From: an uncultured Peptoniphilus sp.
GTDB lineage: Bacteria; Bacillota; Clostridia; Tissierellales; Peptoniphilaceae
Length of the DNA stretch: 60,288 nucleotides
Direction of reading: 5' to 3'
Assembly (NCBI GenBank): GCA_946999425.1
Contig: CAMQDG010000002.1
Location: forward strand, 1 to 60,288
Made by a program: the position numbers and the translations under genes
The notes under the pieces: generated by a model
What the model was told of the DNA's origin: nothing
Seen by the model: the letters and a program-made list of their open reading frames with translations, nothing else
The model's database searches: none
In this document: positions 50,073 to 59,178 of the stretch, piece after piece
Layout of the letters: every line of letters starts with the position of its first letter
Numbering within the stretch: the stretch's first letter is position 1

Positions 50073-51221
50073 TTGGAAGAAGATTTAAAAACCCAAGAGG
50101 AGAAAAAAAATAAATTTGTAGTAGATGAAGAATCACCAAAGCAGATAACTTTTTGGAACGAGAAATCCTTAGTTGTAAAATCTAATCCCCTGTTGCAAGC
50201 AAGATATTCATGGCCTTTAAACGCTCAAAAAATATTTCTTCTTATGGCATCTTCAATAAGTAGTCTTCATGGGGAAAATGACAACGAGTGGAGAATTTCT
50301 GTTGGATCTTTAGCAAAAGAACTTGGAGTAAAGGGTCTTCCCGCAACTTATCTTAAACAAATAGCCAACATTATGTTTGCCTCTCCTTTTGAAGTGCAAG
50401 AAGTGGATGCAAAAGGGCAATGTATAAGGTGGGAGATAAGGTCAATATTTGAGGCTGCCAACTATAATAAGGGGGTTTTGTCTTTTACTCTTACAACCTA
50501 TGCAAGAAGTCAGTTAACTAATCTTCAAAGGAATTATGGGAAGTTTTATTTAAAGCATATAATCTCTATGAAAAGCCAGTATGCAGTAAGGCTTTACGAG
50601 CTTATAATGTCTGAAATATGGAAAAAAAGTCAAAAGAAAAAAACTTATGGTCTTTTAGATTTAAGAAAGAGGCTTGGAGTAGAAGAAGGTAAGTATGAAA
50701 GATTTTCAAATTTTGAAAAGAAAGTAATTATTCCCGCTGTAGAAGAAATAAATGAGAAGACAGATCTTAATGTGAAATATGGCAAGAAAAAGGTAGGATA
50801 TAAGATTGAATTTATAGATATTTATTATGAATATAAGCCGCAATATGTAGAAGATTTTGAAAATATATATATCAGTGAATTAGGTAATTTTAAAATAGAC
50901 AAGATAAGAACTATCACAGGAATAAGAGAATTATGGGATTATGATGCTATGCTTGAGTTATATAGAGAAGCTGTAAAGGTTCTTAAAGAAAAGAAAAGTG
51001 CCTCGGATCTTGTGGGATCTTCTATGGGGGATAAACAGGAGGACCTTGTTTATTATTACATGGCATATAACTATGAATATGCAAAAAGAAGGGCTGACAA
51101 CAACCTTTTTGCTTACTACAAGCAAGCATTAGCAGGAGATTATGCTAACGCTCTTTTAACAATAATGAGAAATTTTTCAGACCCCATACAAGGAGAATTA
51201 ATACAAAAAGAAGATCTGTAA
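50073..51221 (+). CDS. Rep_3-family plasmid replication initiator
   Basis: This 382-residue protein matches Rep_3/RepB initiators: VVKSNPLLQARYSWPLNAQK near residue 35 (N-terminal winged helix), SMKSQYAVRLYELI near 170 and FEKKVIIPAVEEINEKTDL near 212 (second winged helix). These bind iterons as monomers to start replication. The TTG start has GGGAGGAG upstream. The iteron array lies immediately before it. The C-terminal about 100 residues are an extension. It ends in a palindromic terminator shared with the convergent helicase gene. Confidence 0.88.
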   Translation: MEEDLKTQEEKKNKFVVDEESPKQITFWNEKSLVVKSNPLLQARYSWPLNAQKIFLLMASSISSLHGENDNEWRISVGSLAKELGVKGLPATYLKQIANIMFASPFEVQEVDAKGQCIRWEIRSIFEAANYNKGVLSFTLTTYARSQLTNLQRNYGKFYLKHIISMKSQYAVRLYELIMSEIWKKSQKKKTYGLLDLRKRLGVEEGKYERFSNFEKKVIIPAVEEINEKTDLNVKYGKKKVGYKIEFIDIYYEYKPQYVEDFENIYISELGNFKIDKIRTITGIRELWDYDAMLELYREAVKVLKEKKSASDLVGSSMGDKQEDLVYYYMAYNYEYAKRRADNNLFAYYKQALAGDYANALLTIMRNFSDPIQGELIQKEDL

Positions 51222-51236
51222 TTAAATTACAGATCT
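51212..51236. terminator. Palindromic terminator overlapping the ends of two convergent genes
   Basis: AGATCTGTAA and TTACAGATCT pair around TTAAA. T runs lie on the right (plus strand) and, weaker, on the left. The stop codons of Rep (51219-51221) and of the helicase (51224-51222) are adjacent inside it. Confidence 0.75.
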
Positions 51237-53870
51237 CTTTTTTTTGCTTAATTTTAGTTGTTCTAAAGCAAGTCTAATTATAGAACTTGCCTCATTTTCT
51301 TTATTGCTATACAAATACATATTTTCTTTTGGTCTTGTAAGCCCAACATATAGAACTCTTATTTCCTCATCTCTATCTTCAATCCTCTTTTTTGAAGGAT
51401 TTTTACTAAGGTATGGAATTTTAAAGCTGTTAAGAATTAAATGAACACTTTCCCATTCTCTGCCCTTTGCTGAATGAGCAGTAGTTAAGGTAACGGCGTC
51501 AGTGCCTTCATTTACAGCCTCAAGAATTTCATCGCCTTTATAAAGGATAGTTTCTTTAAGATAATCTATAAGATCCTTAAAGAAGGGAAACTCCTTTTGT
51601 TTTTCTACAACATAAGTTGCAATTCTCTTATCTTTTATTCTTTTAATATTTTTTAAAAATACTTCATTTAAGCTTTTATTAGTAGCTTTACCATCTTTAA
51701 TAATTAATTCTCCATTTACTTTATGAACAAAGGTATCTAAAACCTTTTTCATTTTCTCTTTAGAATCTGTAGGTTCAAGATCTCCTGTCATTGCAAGGAG
51801 TTTGAAATAGCCAGACTCATTAAAATTCATTAAAGCCTCTCCAAAATCACTTATAGGTTCTAAAAAGTCATTAAAACATACAAGTTCGTTAATGCCATAA
51901 ACAAAGGGAATTTTTAAATCACTAAGTGCATTTTCAATCTTTTTAAGATCTGTCCTTGTTCTGGCAATAACAGCAATGTCTTTAAAAGCTCTGCCATTTT
52001 GGTGCTCGTCAAAGATAGTGTTGGCTATAGCACAGTCAAACTCATTACATATTACTAAACTTGGTTTATATCCTGATTTTAAAGATTTCATTGATTTAGG
52101 AATGAAATTTGACTGATTTCTTTCAACAATTTCTGATAGGGCTATGATTTCTTCAGTTGACCTATAATTAGTTGAAAGATAAAAATCTGAAACATCTTTT
52201 TCTAAAAGTTCATTAAGATTTTTAAAGTTTTCTGGGCTTGTTCCATTAAAGCCATAAATAGCTTGAGATGGATCTCCTACAACCATAAGGCTTTTAAAAC
52301 TTTCCCCTTTAATTAAACTTTTTAAGATATTAATTTGTTCAAGGTTAGAATCTTGAAATTCATCTACAAAAATATGTTTAATATTAGGCAAAAACTTATA
52401 TAGTTCAAAATCATACTTTACTGCTGTTAAAGGACTTTTAATTAAGTCATCATAATCCACTAAAGAATTTTCTTTTAGATATTTTGAATAAGCCTTATAG
52501 AATTCAAGAAGAGTATCTGTAGAGTTAGAAAGATTAACGTTCTTTGCAAAATTGTCTCCAAAAAATGGATTAGGATTAACAAGACCTAATTTTATTTTGC
52601 TTATATCTTCCTCTACAAGATTTAAAAACCCTTTTGAGAATTTGTTTGATACTACAGGATTTAAGCCTTGATAAGAGGAGATTAAAACCCCCTTTACAAC
52701 ATCACTTAAATTTCCCCATATATTATCATAAACCTCTTTTAAGACCTTATATTTTTCCACCTTATTTATTTGTTTTGGAGGCTCTTTATACCCGAAAAAC
52801 TTAAAGTTTTCGCAAATAATCTTATAGCCCAAACCGTGAAAAGTGGTTATATTTAAGTCTTCATCTTTAACCTTTACTCCATCCATCATTAAACTTTGAG
52901 TAATTCTTTCCTTCATTTCGTTGGCCGCTGCATTAGTGTAGGTAATTAAAAGAATTTCTTTAGGCTTTACTCCTGATGAAATTAAATAGGAAAACCTTGA
53001 AGTTATAGTCTTGGTTTTTCCACTACCGGGACCAGCAATAACTCTTGCATAACCCTCATCAAAAAGACAAACCTTAAGTTGTGAATCATCTACATTAAAC
53101 ATAGGCTTTTCAGTATTTTCTTGAATGATTTTTCCCTTTACTTCTTCCTTATAATTACAGAAAAAGTTGTATTTACATCCATCGCAATTAATAGTTGTGA
53201 TGCAGTCGGGCATGTTTTCAACAGAAAAGAAAAGATCCAAATAATAGCCTCTTTCTTTTATATTTGAAAAATCGTTAAAAAATATTTGTTTTTTAACATC
53301 AAACTTTTCCATTTTTGAAAGAGTTGAGCCTGAGGGAATCATATAAAACATTCCTCCGTAAGCTCCCTTATCTTTTCCCGCTATTTCCGTAGCTAACAGC
53401 CATAAAAGCATAGCCTCCTTAGAATCTTCAACCCTGTTTTTTCCTGACATAGTAAGAAGGGGTTTTTTAAAATAAAAATTTAAGGCAAACACCTTTCCTT
53501 CTTGATTTTCGCACACTATATCAGCTTCTAAGAGAAGTTTTTCTCCCTTTTTTGATATAATCTCCTTTTTTACATTGTATTTAAGGTTTTTAAAGCCCTT
53601 AAACACGAAAACAAAATAAGATAGACACATGAGAGCTCTATTTTTATAAGCCTCATAAGTTTCCTTATTAGGAAACATACCTTCTTCCAATTTAAAATCT
53701 CCTATATTGGAGTTTCCCATATTATCCATCTTAAGCTCTTTTTGGATAAAGTCTTTAACCTTTATCCCAACTTGAGTTGACAAAGGATAATCTTTTAAAG
53801 CTTGAAAACTTTTAAACTTATCCTTTTTACCACACTCAATCTTAGATAGAATTTCTTTACTTGTTAACAA
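51222..53870 (-). CDS. UvrD/AddA-like helicase with N-terminal Cas4/AddB-like cysteine cluster
   Basis: This 882-residue superfamily-1 helicase shows Walker A AGPGSGKTKTI (about 282), motif II VDEFQDSN, motif III GDPSQAIYGF, motif V TTAHSAKGREWE and motif VI LYVGLTRPKENMY. Residues 1-240 are not part of normal UvrD. They include EADIVCEN...FYFKK and CDGCKYNFFC (about 228-237), the CxxCx5C spacing of Cas4/AddB iron-sulfur nucleases. The catalytic acid expected before the Lys appears to be Asn (LNFYFKK), so the nuclease may be inactive. TTG start with AGGAGG. Its leader has shared motif D and the palindrome. It may process DNA ends of the plasmid. Confidence 0.85.
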   Translation of the reverse strand: MLTSKEILSKIECGKKDKFKSFQALKDYPLSTQVGIKVKDFIQKELKMDNMGNSNIGDFKLEEGMFPNKETYEAYKNRALMCLSYFVFVFKGFKNLKYNVKKEIISKKGEKLLLEADIVCENQEGKVFALNFYFKKPLLTMSGKNRVEDSKEAMLLWLLATEIAGKDKGAYGGMFYMIPSGSTLSKMEKFDVKKQIFFNDFSNIKERGYYLDLFFSVENMPDCITTINCDGCKYNFFCNYKEEVKGKIIQENTEKPMFNVDDSQLKVCLFDEGYARVIAGPGSGKTKTITSRFSYLISSGVKPKEILLITYTNAAANEMKERITQSLMMDGVKVKDEDLNITTFHGLGYKIICENFKFFGYKEPPKQINKVEKYKVLKEVYDNIWGNLSDVVKGVLISSYQGLNPVVSNKFSKGFLNLVEEDISKIKLGLVNPNPFFGDNFAKNVNLSNSTDTLLEFYKAYSKYLKENSLVDYDDLIKSPLTAVKYDFELYKFLPNIKHIFVDEFQDSNLEQINILKSLIKGESFKSLMVVGDPSQAIYGFNGTSPENFKNLNELLEKDVSDFYLSTNYRSTEEIIALSEIVERNQSNFIPKSMKSLKSGYKPSLVICNEFDCAIANTIFDEHQNGRAFKDIAVIARTRTDLKKIENALSDLKIPFVYGINELVCFNDFLEPISDFGEALMNFNESGYFKLLAMTGDLEPTDSKEKMKKVLDTFVHKVNGELIIKDGKATNKSLNEVFLKNIKRIKDKRIATYVVEKQKEFPFFKDLIDYLKETILYKGDEILEAVNEGTDAVTLTTAHSAKGREWESVHLILNSFKIPYLSKNPSKKRIEDRDEEIRVLYVGLTRPKENMYLYSNKENEASSIIRLALEQLKLSKKKRSVI

Positions 53871-53893
53871 AATTTTTCCTCCTTTAAATATTT

Positions 53894-53957
53894 GCCTAAA
53901 TAGGCTACTTAAATTTTTTCTTACACTATTTATTAGGGAAAAATTTTTAAAATTATT
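53894..53957 (-). promoter_or_regulatory. Shared bipartite motif (D) plus palindrome before the helicase gene
   Basis: Minus strand AATAATTT (53957-53950), 12 bases, CCTAATAAAT (53937-53928), then GCCTATTTAGGC (53905-53894) and AGGAGG. Very close to the leader at 779-844. Confidence 0.65.
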
Positions 53958-54073
53958 AAAAATATTGCAAAAAAATATAAAGCTGTGAATATTTTTTTTA
54001 AAAAAAATCTAATAATATATCAAGAGACAGAAAAACTGACAAAGAAAACATTTTGTTAGTTTCAAAAAAACAC

Positions 54074-54102
54074 TTGCAAAAAGAAAGAAAGTATGGTATA
54101 AT
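54074..54102 (+). promoter_or_regulatory. Sigma-A promoter of recD2
   Basis: TTGCAA (54074-54079), 17 bases ending GTATGG, TATAAT (54097-54102). It is divergent from the helicase leader. Confidence 0.8.
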
Positions 54103-54159
54103 AGGTAAAGAAATAGGAAAAATACGAACTAAAAACTTAGATCGTTAAGGAGGTAATTT

Positions 54160-56424
54160 ATGGAACTAAATATTTTCTGTGAACTTAATGCAAACATAAA
54201 AATTAAAAAAGTGTGTTCCTCATCAGGAAGATTTATAGGTTCCATAGAGAACCCTTCAACTGTAGATAAAATAAGAGAGGTCACGGGTAGAAGATGGATA
54301 AACCACGACTCAATAATATTCTTAGGAGAAAGACTTCCAAATATTAATCCTGGAGACATTGTTTCTGGAAACATTAGAATTGATAAGAACTCGAAATATG
54401 AAAGCCTTATATTAACAGACATACGTCTTATAGATGGGGCAGAAGAAAAAAAAGAAAAAAAGGCCTTAATGAACGCCAAAGGTATAGGCAAAACCAAATC
54501 TCAGAGAGTAATAGATGAGACTAAAAAGATTTTTGGAAACACGCCTATAAACCTGTATATGACTCAGGGAACTTCTTTCATAAAAGAAATAACCTGTTTA
54601 AATGAAAAAGAAAAAGAAGAATTAACAAAGTATTTATTAGAAAATTCTGGAAGAATAAGATCCGACTTTTTTTATTACAATCTGATGTCTTTTGGATTTA
54701 GCTTTAAAGAGGTTAATAGAGTGATGTTGCTTGATACTAAGCATGAAGCGAAACTTGTTTATGAAATATGCAAAGTTAATCCTTATAGGCTTAATACAGA
54801 ATATAATTTAAATTTAAATCCATATTGCTTGGATAATTTATCAAGAAAGATATTTAAGATAGACGAAATTGATGACAGGAGAATAAACTTTTTCTTTTCA
54901 GAAGCCTTAAAAGAAGCGGCAAGAGAAGAAGGACATCTGTATTTACTCAAAGAAGACCTTTTAAAAAGAACAGAAGACATGCTCTTTAAAAACTCAAGAA
55001 GACTTAATACTTCCATAGAAGCAGGAGACTTAATAAGTAAAAAATTTGCAGAATACAAACTTTTAGGAGAAGTGTATGTAACGGATGATGAAAAAGTCTA
55101 TCTTTATAAATATAAAACTATAGAAGACAAAATAGTAAAAGCCATTAAAAACAAAATAGCCAGAGGAGAAGACAACCTTAGTAACAAGATAAATGACTTT
55201 ATAGATGAAGCTCAAAAAGACTCAGGCATTGTTCTTAATAAGGACCAAAGGGAGGGCTTAGTAAGAGCCTTAAAGTCTCCCATATCCTTAATATCAGGAG
55301 GTCCCGGAACAGGAAAGACTCAAATGATAAAAGTCTTAATAAAAACCCTTGAAAAAGCATGTCCAGAACTTAAAATTTCAATGCTTGCTCCCACAGGAAA
55401 AGCTGCAAGAAGAATGAAAGACGCAACAGGCTTTTTCAGTCAAACCATTCATAGGTTCTTAGGATATTCAGGAAATGGTGATGACTCGAATTTAAAATTT
55501 TCAGAGCACGACATATTAATAGTAGATGAGTCTTCAATGATAGATGTGGAACTATTTAAAAACGTGCTGACCCATACAAAAGAAGAATCAAAAATTATTT
55601 TAATAGGAGACGAGAACCAAATAGCCCCAATAGGAGCAGGACTCGTATTAAGGGACCTTATAAACTCAGGTAAAATCAACCATACAGAGTTAAAAGAGGT
55701 CTTTAGACAAAAAGAAGGATCCAAGATAATTAAATACGCCAACAAGATAAAAGAAGGCGATCTAATAGATGACTCAATAGTAGGAGATAGAAATCCATCA
55801 GGAGAATTTTTCCTATTTAAAACCAAAGATCCAGCTCAAATACTTTTTCAAGTTCAAAAGGAAGTAAAAAGAAGAGTAGAAGAAGGATTAAATTTAACAG
55901 AGCTACAAATACTTACAACAAGAAAAAGAGGAATTTTAGGAAGTCTAAATATAAACTCAATAATTCAAAAAGCCTTTAACCCTAATGCAAAAGGAGAAAC
56001 AGAAGCCTTTATAGGAGATTACGAAAGATTATATAAGGGAGATAAGGTAGTTCAAAACAAAAACAATTATAAACTTGGAATAATGAATGGAGAAACTGGA
56101 TTTTATATAGGGCAAGAAGATGGATTTTATAAATTCAGTTTTGATGACAAAGTGATAAATTATGAAAAAGAAGATTTGGAAGAATTAAACCTCGCTTATT
56201 CAATGACCGTTCATAAGTCTCAAGGTTCAGAATTTAATACCGTTCTTTTTGTAGTAAACGATTTTGACAATATAATAACTAACAAATCAATAATATATAC
56301 AGCATGGACCAGAGCAAAGAAGAGACTCTATACCATAGGTAATATAGAATATTTAAACGAAAGATTAAAAGAAGAATACAATATTAACAGAAATTCTCAA
56401 ATAAAAGAAAAATTGATAGCGTAA
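54160..56424 (+). CDS. recD2: RecD2-type 5'-3' helicase
   Basis: This 754-residue superfamily-1B helicase is of the RecD2 type (no RecBC in the window). The N-terminal about 110 residues hold an OB-like region, followed by helix-hairpin-helix segments (AKGIGKTKSQRVI near 108). Walker A is ISGGPGTGKTQM (about 380), motif II LIVDESSMIDVE, motif III LIGDENQIAPIGAG. Late motifs TTRKRGILG and YSMTVHKSQGSEF close the core. RecD2 unwinds DNA with a 5' overhang and works in repair. ATG 54160 has AAGGAGG upstream. It heads the rightward operon of membrane proteins, methylase and signal peptidase. Confidence 0.88.
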   Translation: MELNIFCELNANIKIKKVCSSSGRFIGSIENPSTVDKIREVTGRRWINHDSIIFLGERLPNINPGDIVSGNIRIDKNSKYESLILTDIRLIDGAEEKKEKKALMNAKGIGKTKSQRVIDETKKIFGNTPINLYMTQGTSFIKEITCLNEKEKEELTKYLLENSGRIRSDFFYYNLMSFGFSFKEVNRVMLLDTKHEAKLVYEICKVNPYRLNTEYNLNLNPYCLDNLSRKIFKIDEIDDRRINFFFSEALKEAAREEGHLYLLKEDLLKRTEDMLFKNSRRLNTSIEAGDLISKKFAEYKLLGEVYVTDDEKVYLYKYKTIEDKIVKAIKNKIARGEDNLSNKINDFIDEAQKDSGIVLNKDQREGLVRALKSPISLISGGPGTGKTQMIKVLIKTLEKACPELKISMLAPTGKAARRMKDATGFFSQTIHRFLGYSGNGDDSNLKFSEHDILIVDESSMIDVELFKNVLTHTKEESKIILIGDENQIAPIGAGLVLRDLINSGKINHTELKEVFRQKEGSKIIKYANKIKEGDLIDDSIVGDRNPSGEFFLFKTKDPAQILFQVQKEVKRRVEEGLNLTELQILTTRKRGILGSLNINSIIQKAFNPNAKGETEAFIGDYERLYKGDKVVQNKNNYKLGIMNGETGFYIGQEDGFYKFSFDDKVINYEKEDLEELNLAYSMTVHKSQGSEFNTVLFVVNDFDNIITNKSIIYTAWTRAKKRLYTIGNIEYLNERLKEEYNINRNSQIKEKLIA

Positions 56425-56446
56425 GAAAGGAGAGAGGGCAAGACCC
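56425..56446 (+). promoter_or_regulatory. Ribosome site/hairpin/ATG leader of 56454-56693
   Basis: GAAAGGAG (56425-56432), then GGG (56436-56438) and CCC (56444-56446) around CAAGA, then ATG at 56454. Nearly the same as the leader of 59265. Confidence 0.55.
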
Positions 56447-56453
56447 GAAATTT

Positions 56454-56693
56454 ATGAAAACAGAAGATTTAGAAGAGCTTGCTCTTGTTCATTATATGAG
56501 CGGAGGAACAAGTGACGGATTAGGAGACATGGCGGCAGGAGCTTTAAGCGTAGGAATATTTTATTATTTAATACAGGCTCTTATAGGACTCGGATGTGCA
56601 ATGTTTAGCATTTTCTCTTACCTAATTGCCTTTGTAATAGTCTCCTGTAGATATATTAAAGGAGTAGTGAAATGTCAAAAGGAAAGAAAATAA
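56454..56693 (+). CDS. Small membrane protein of the transfer region
   Basis: This 79-residue protein has two hydrophobic stretches (VGIFYYLIQALIGLGCAMFS and SYLIAFVIVSCRYI) and a short acidic N-terminus. No family recognised. It overlaps the next gene by 22 bases in another frame, so they are translated together. It lies between recD2 and the methylase, and small secretion-system subunits often look like this. Confidence 0.6.
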   Translation: MKTEDLEELALVHYMSGGTSDGLGDMAAGALSVGIFYYLIQALIGLGCAMFSIFSYLIAFVIVSCRYIKGVVKCQKERK

Positions 56694-57595
56694 TAAGAAT
56701 AATTCTGGCAATAATCCTTTCATTGGTTTTATGTTTTATATGCTTTACTCTTGTAACTAAAGTAGTAAAAGGAACAAAAATAAAAAGAGAAAGCACAAAA
56801 GCTGAAGAAGGGATGAAAGAGGCTAAAGAAATAATAAACAAAAAAGGGAACTTAAATTATGTGCTTTATGTATATAATGATGAAGGTAAAAAACTGTACT
56901 TATATGACTTAATGGGTAAAAAACTTAAAGAAGAAAAAATTGACTTAGTAGGCACGGAAGGTAACGACCTTAGAGTAGTAAATAACGGAGAGGAATTAAG
57001 TTTTAAGACCCAAGATAAAAAGCTTATATATAACGGAGAAAAAGTAATAAGTGCCTTAGGAAGTAACTTCTATGAAAACTCAAAAACAGGTATCAGGGTA
57101 TCTCAGGAAAATGGAATCATAAAAGTTAGCACAAGAGAAAAAGATTACCAATATGAAGTAGTAACAAACTTATTGGGAGTCTTTGAAAACGACAATAGTC
57201 TATTTTTACTTACAGACTTTGGAAAAGAACTTAAATCATCAGCCTTAATATCAATAAATAAGATGGATGGAAAAGCCTCAGGGGTAATAGACCTGCTTAT
57301 GGAAAATCCAAGAGTAGTAAGCATAACTAAAGATATAGTATATATAGAAGGGGAAGGGATATTAAAAGAATTTGACCCAATAGAGAGAGTAATAAGTAAA
57401 GTATATAACCTACCAGCAAATAAGGATGTAGCCTTTACAGAAGATGGATGTTATTTGAAAGACAAAAGTAACGATAAGGTTTACTTTATAACCAAAGATA
57501 AAGTAAATAGTGCCTTATCAGCCTTTAATGAAGAAGATGCAAAAGGATCCTTTAAAGTAGAAAGAGGAGCCACCTTTGGAGCCTTAGTAAAGTAG
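56672..57595 (+). CDS. Membrane-anchored hypothetical protein
   Basis: This 307-residue protein has one N-terminal membrane helix (IIRIILAIILSLVLCFICFT, about 7-26) and a large outer domain of short beta strands (about 60-300, for example KKLYLYDLMGKKLKEEKIDL, VVNNGEELSFK). It may be beta-propeller-like. No known family. ATG 56672 has GGAG upstream inside the previous gene. Possibly a surface or channel accessory of the transfer system. Confidence 0.65.
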   Translation: MSKGKKIIRIILAIILSLVLCFICFTLVTKVVKGTKIKRESTKAEEGMKEAKEIINKKGNLNYVLYVYNDEGKKLYLYDLMGKKLKEEKIDLVGTEGNDLRVVNNGEELSFKTQDKKLIYNGEKVISALGSNFYENSKTGIRVSQENGIIKVSTREKDYQYEVVTNLLGVFENDNSLFLLTDFGKELKSSALISINKMDGKASGVIDLLMENPRVVSITKDIVYIEGEGILKEFDPIERVISKVYNLPANKDVAFTEDGCYLKDKSNDKVYFITKDKVNSALSAFNEEDAKGSFKVERGATFGALVK

Positions 57596-57602
57596 GTGTA
57601 TT

Positions 57603-58472
57603 ATGGATAGAGAAAAGATAAAAGACCTCTTAAAAGAAAGCCTAAAAAAGAATAGAGAAGATCTTTCATATTTCTTAAAATCTCCCCTATATTACACGGG
57701 AGGAAAAAAAGAATTTTATAGACAAAATAAGGAATTGTTCCCGAAAAATCCAAGAAGATATATTGAACCCTTTCTTGGAGGGGGAGGGATATTTTTTGGA
57801 ATGAACCCTGAAAGAGCCATAATAAGTGATACCAATAAAGAACTTATAAACTTTTTTACAATATTAAGAGATAGGCCAGAAGACTTAATAGAATGGATGT
57901 TAGATTATAAAAACACAAAAAATGATTATTATAGAATAAGAGATTTAGATAGAAACGAATACTATTATGAAATGTTAGATCCAGCCGTAAAGGCTGCAAG
58001 ATTCTATTATCTTAATAGGATGTCTTTTAATGGACTTTATAGGGTAAACTCAAAAGGACAATTCAACGCTCCCTATGGATATAGGAAATGGGAATTTGAA
58101 CCTGAGGTAGCCTGTTTAGTAGCAGTAAGTAAAAAACTTCAGGAAAAAGGAATAGAAATATATAATAGAGATTTCAGAGATATATTAAAAGAAACAAAAG
58201 CAGGAGACTTTGTATATCTTGACCCGCCTATATTAGACTCTTTAAACTATACAAATAAGCCCTTTACAAAGGAAGACTTAAAAGACTTAAAAGATCTTTG
58301 CGATAAGATGACAGAAAAAGATGTAAGATTTTTATTAACATATAGTTATAATGACTCCGTCTTAGAGTATTTTATGAAGGATTACAAAATAGCAAGTTTT
58401 ACAAATCTTAGAAAAATAAATTCTGACGTAACAAACAGGAAAAACGTTAAAGACATAATTTTAAAAAATTAG
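57603..58472 (+). CDS. Dam-like D12-class DNA adenine methylase with altered catalytic motif
   Basis: This 289-residue protein matches the D12 class: YTGGKKEFYRQNKELFP (about 31), YIEPFLGGGGIFFG (motif I, about 52-65), SDTNKELINFF. The catalytic motif IV reads YLDPPILDS (about 205) instead of DPPY, so the aromatic residue that stacks on the flipped adenine is Ile. Activity is therefore uncertain. It would methylate adenine to protect plasmid DNA from host restriction. The TAG stop uses the first G of an IS605-like remnant (58472-58508), so the original C-terminus may have been slightly different. Confidence 0.82.
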   Translation: MDREKIKDLLKESLKKNREDLSYFLKSPLYYTGGKKEFYRQNKELFPKNPRRYIEPFLGGGGIFFGMNPERAIISDTNKELINFFTILRDRPEDLIEWMLDYKNTKNDYYRIRDLDRNEYYYEMLDPAVKAARFYYLNRMSFNGLYRVNSKGQFNAPYGYRKWEFEPEVACLVAVSKKLQEKGIEIYNRDFRDILKETKAGDFVYLDPPILDSLNYTNKPFTKEDLKDLKDLCDKMTEKDVRFLLTYSYNDSVLEYFMKDYKIASFTNLRKINSDVTNRKNVKDIILKN

Positions 58473-58508
58473 GCGGGAAGTCTCGGTTACTTGTAGCCGA
58501 GTAGTTCA
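58472..58508 (+). mobile_element. Minimal R-family remnant, left and right ends fused (R4)
   Basis: On the plus strand GGCGGGAAGT, then hairpin CTCGGTTACTTGTAGCCGAG, then TAGTTCA. The first part matches the left end of R1/R2, and the last bases match the right end. It looks like recombination between the two similar end hairpins, deleting the inside. Confidence 0.65.
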
Positions 58509-58537
58509 GAAAATTATTAAATTAAGGAGAAGGTATT

Positions 58538-59098
58538 GTGAAAGACCATAAAAAAGAAAACCCAACAAAAACAGAATATATATTGACCATTCTTTTGGCT
58601 ATAGTATTGGCTATTTTTGTAAACACATATATAGTAAGTTTTTCAAAAATTTCAGGAACTTCCATGATGCCAACCTTAAAAAACAGACAAATAGTTCTTG
58701 TAAATAACTTTTCAGTAAAGATTCAAAAAAAGCCCATAGAAAGAGATAAGATCGTTTTAGTAAGATTTAAAGGACAAGACAAAACCTTTATAAAGAGAGT
58801 CATAGGATTACCCGGAGAAACAATAGAAATAAAAGGGACAGACCTTTATATAAATGGAAAATTAAAAGAAGAACCTTACATTAATAAGACCTATAATGAC
58901 AATTATAATTTATGTGAAAAAAATGAAATAAGCAAAGAAGAATATCAAGAATTATATAAAAAAGAGTTTGGAGATATAAAAGTAAAACTTGACAAAGACC
59001 AATACTTTGTAATGGGAGATAATAGACTTAACTCTACAGACTCAAGATTTTTAGGACCTTGCCTATATGAAGATATTATAGGTGTCGTGAAAAAATGA
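58538..59098 (+). CDS. lepB: Signal peptidase I
   Basis: This 186-residue membrane serine protease has one N-terminal helix (ILTILLAIVLAIFVNTYIV, about 15-33), the catalytic Ser in SGTSMMPTL (about 45), Lys in FIKRVIGLPGETIEIKG (about 88) and the signature YFVMGDNRLNSTDSR. It removes signal peptides outside the membrane. A plasmid copy would help export its many adhesins and pilin-like proteins. GTG start with AAGGAGAAGG upstream. It follows element remnant R4. A terminator at 59118-59142 ends the unit. Confidence 0.92.
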   Translation: MKDHKKENPTKTEYILTILLAIVLAIFVNTYIVSFSKISGTSMMPTLKNRQIVLVNNFSVKIQKKPIERDKIVLVRFKGQDKTFIKRVIGLPGETIEIKGTDLYINGKLKEEPYINKTYNDNYNLCEKNEISKEEYQELYKKEFGDIKVKLDKDQYFVMGDNRLNSTDSRFLGPCLYEDIIGVVKK

Positions 59099-59117
59099 AT
59101 TTCATAATTAGAAGAAG

Positions 59118-59142
59118 CCTCGGGATTATCTCGAGGTTTTTT
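59118..59142 (+). terminator. Terminator after signal peptidase
   Basis: CCTCG and CGAGG pair, followed by TTTTTT. Confidence 0.75.
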
Positions 59143-59178
59143 CATATATATTTTTTTAAAAAATTTTTCAGTTTCATT

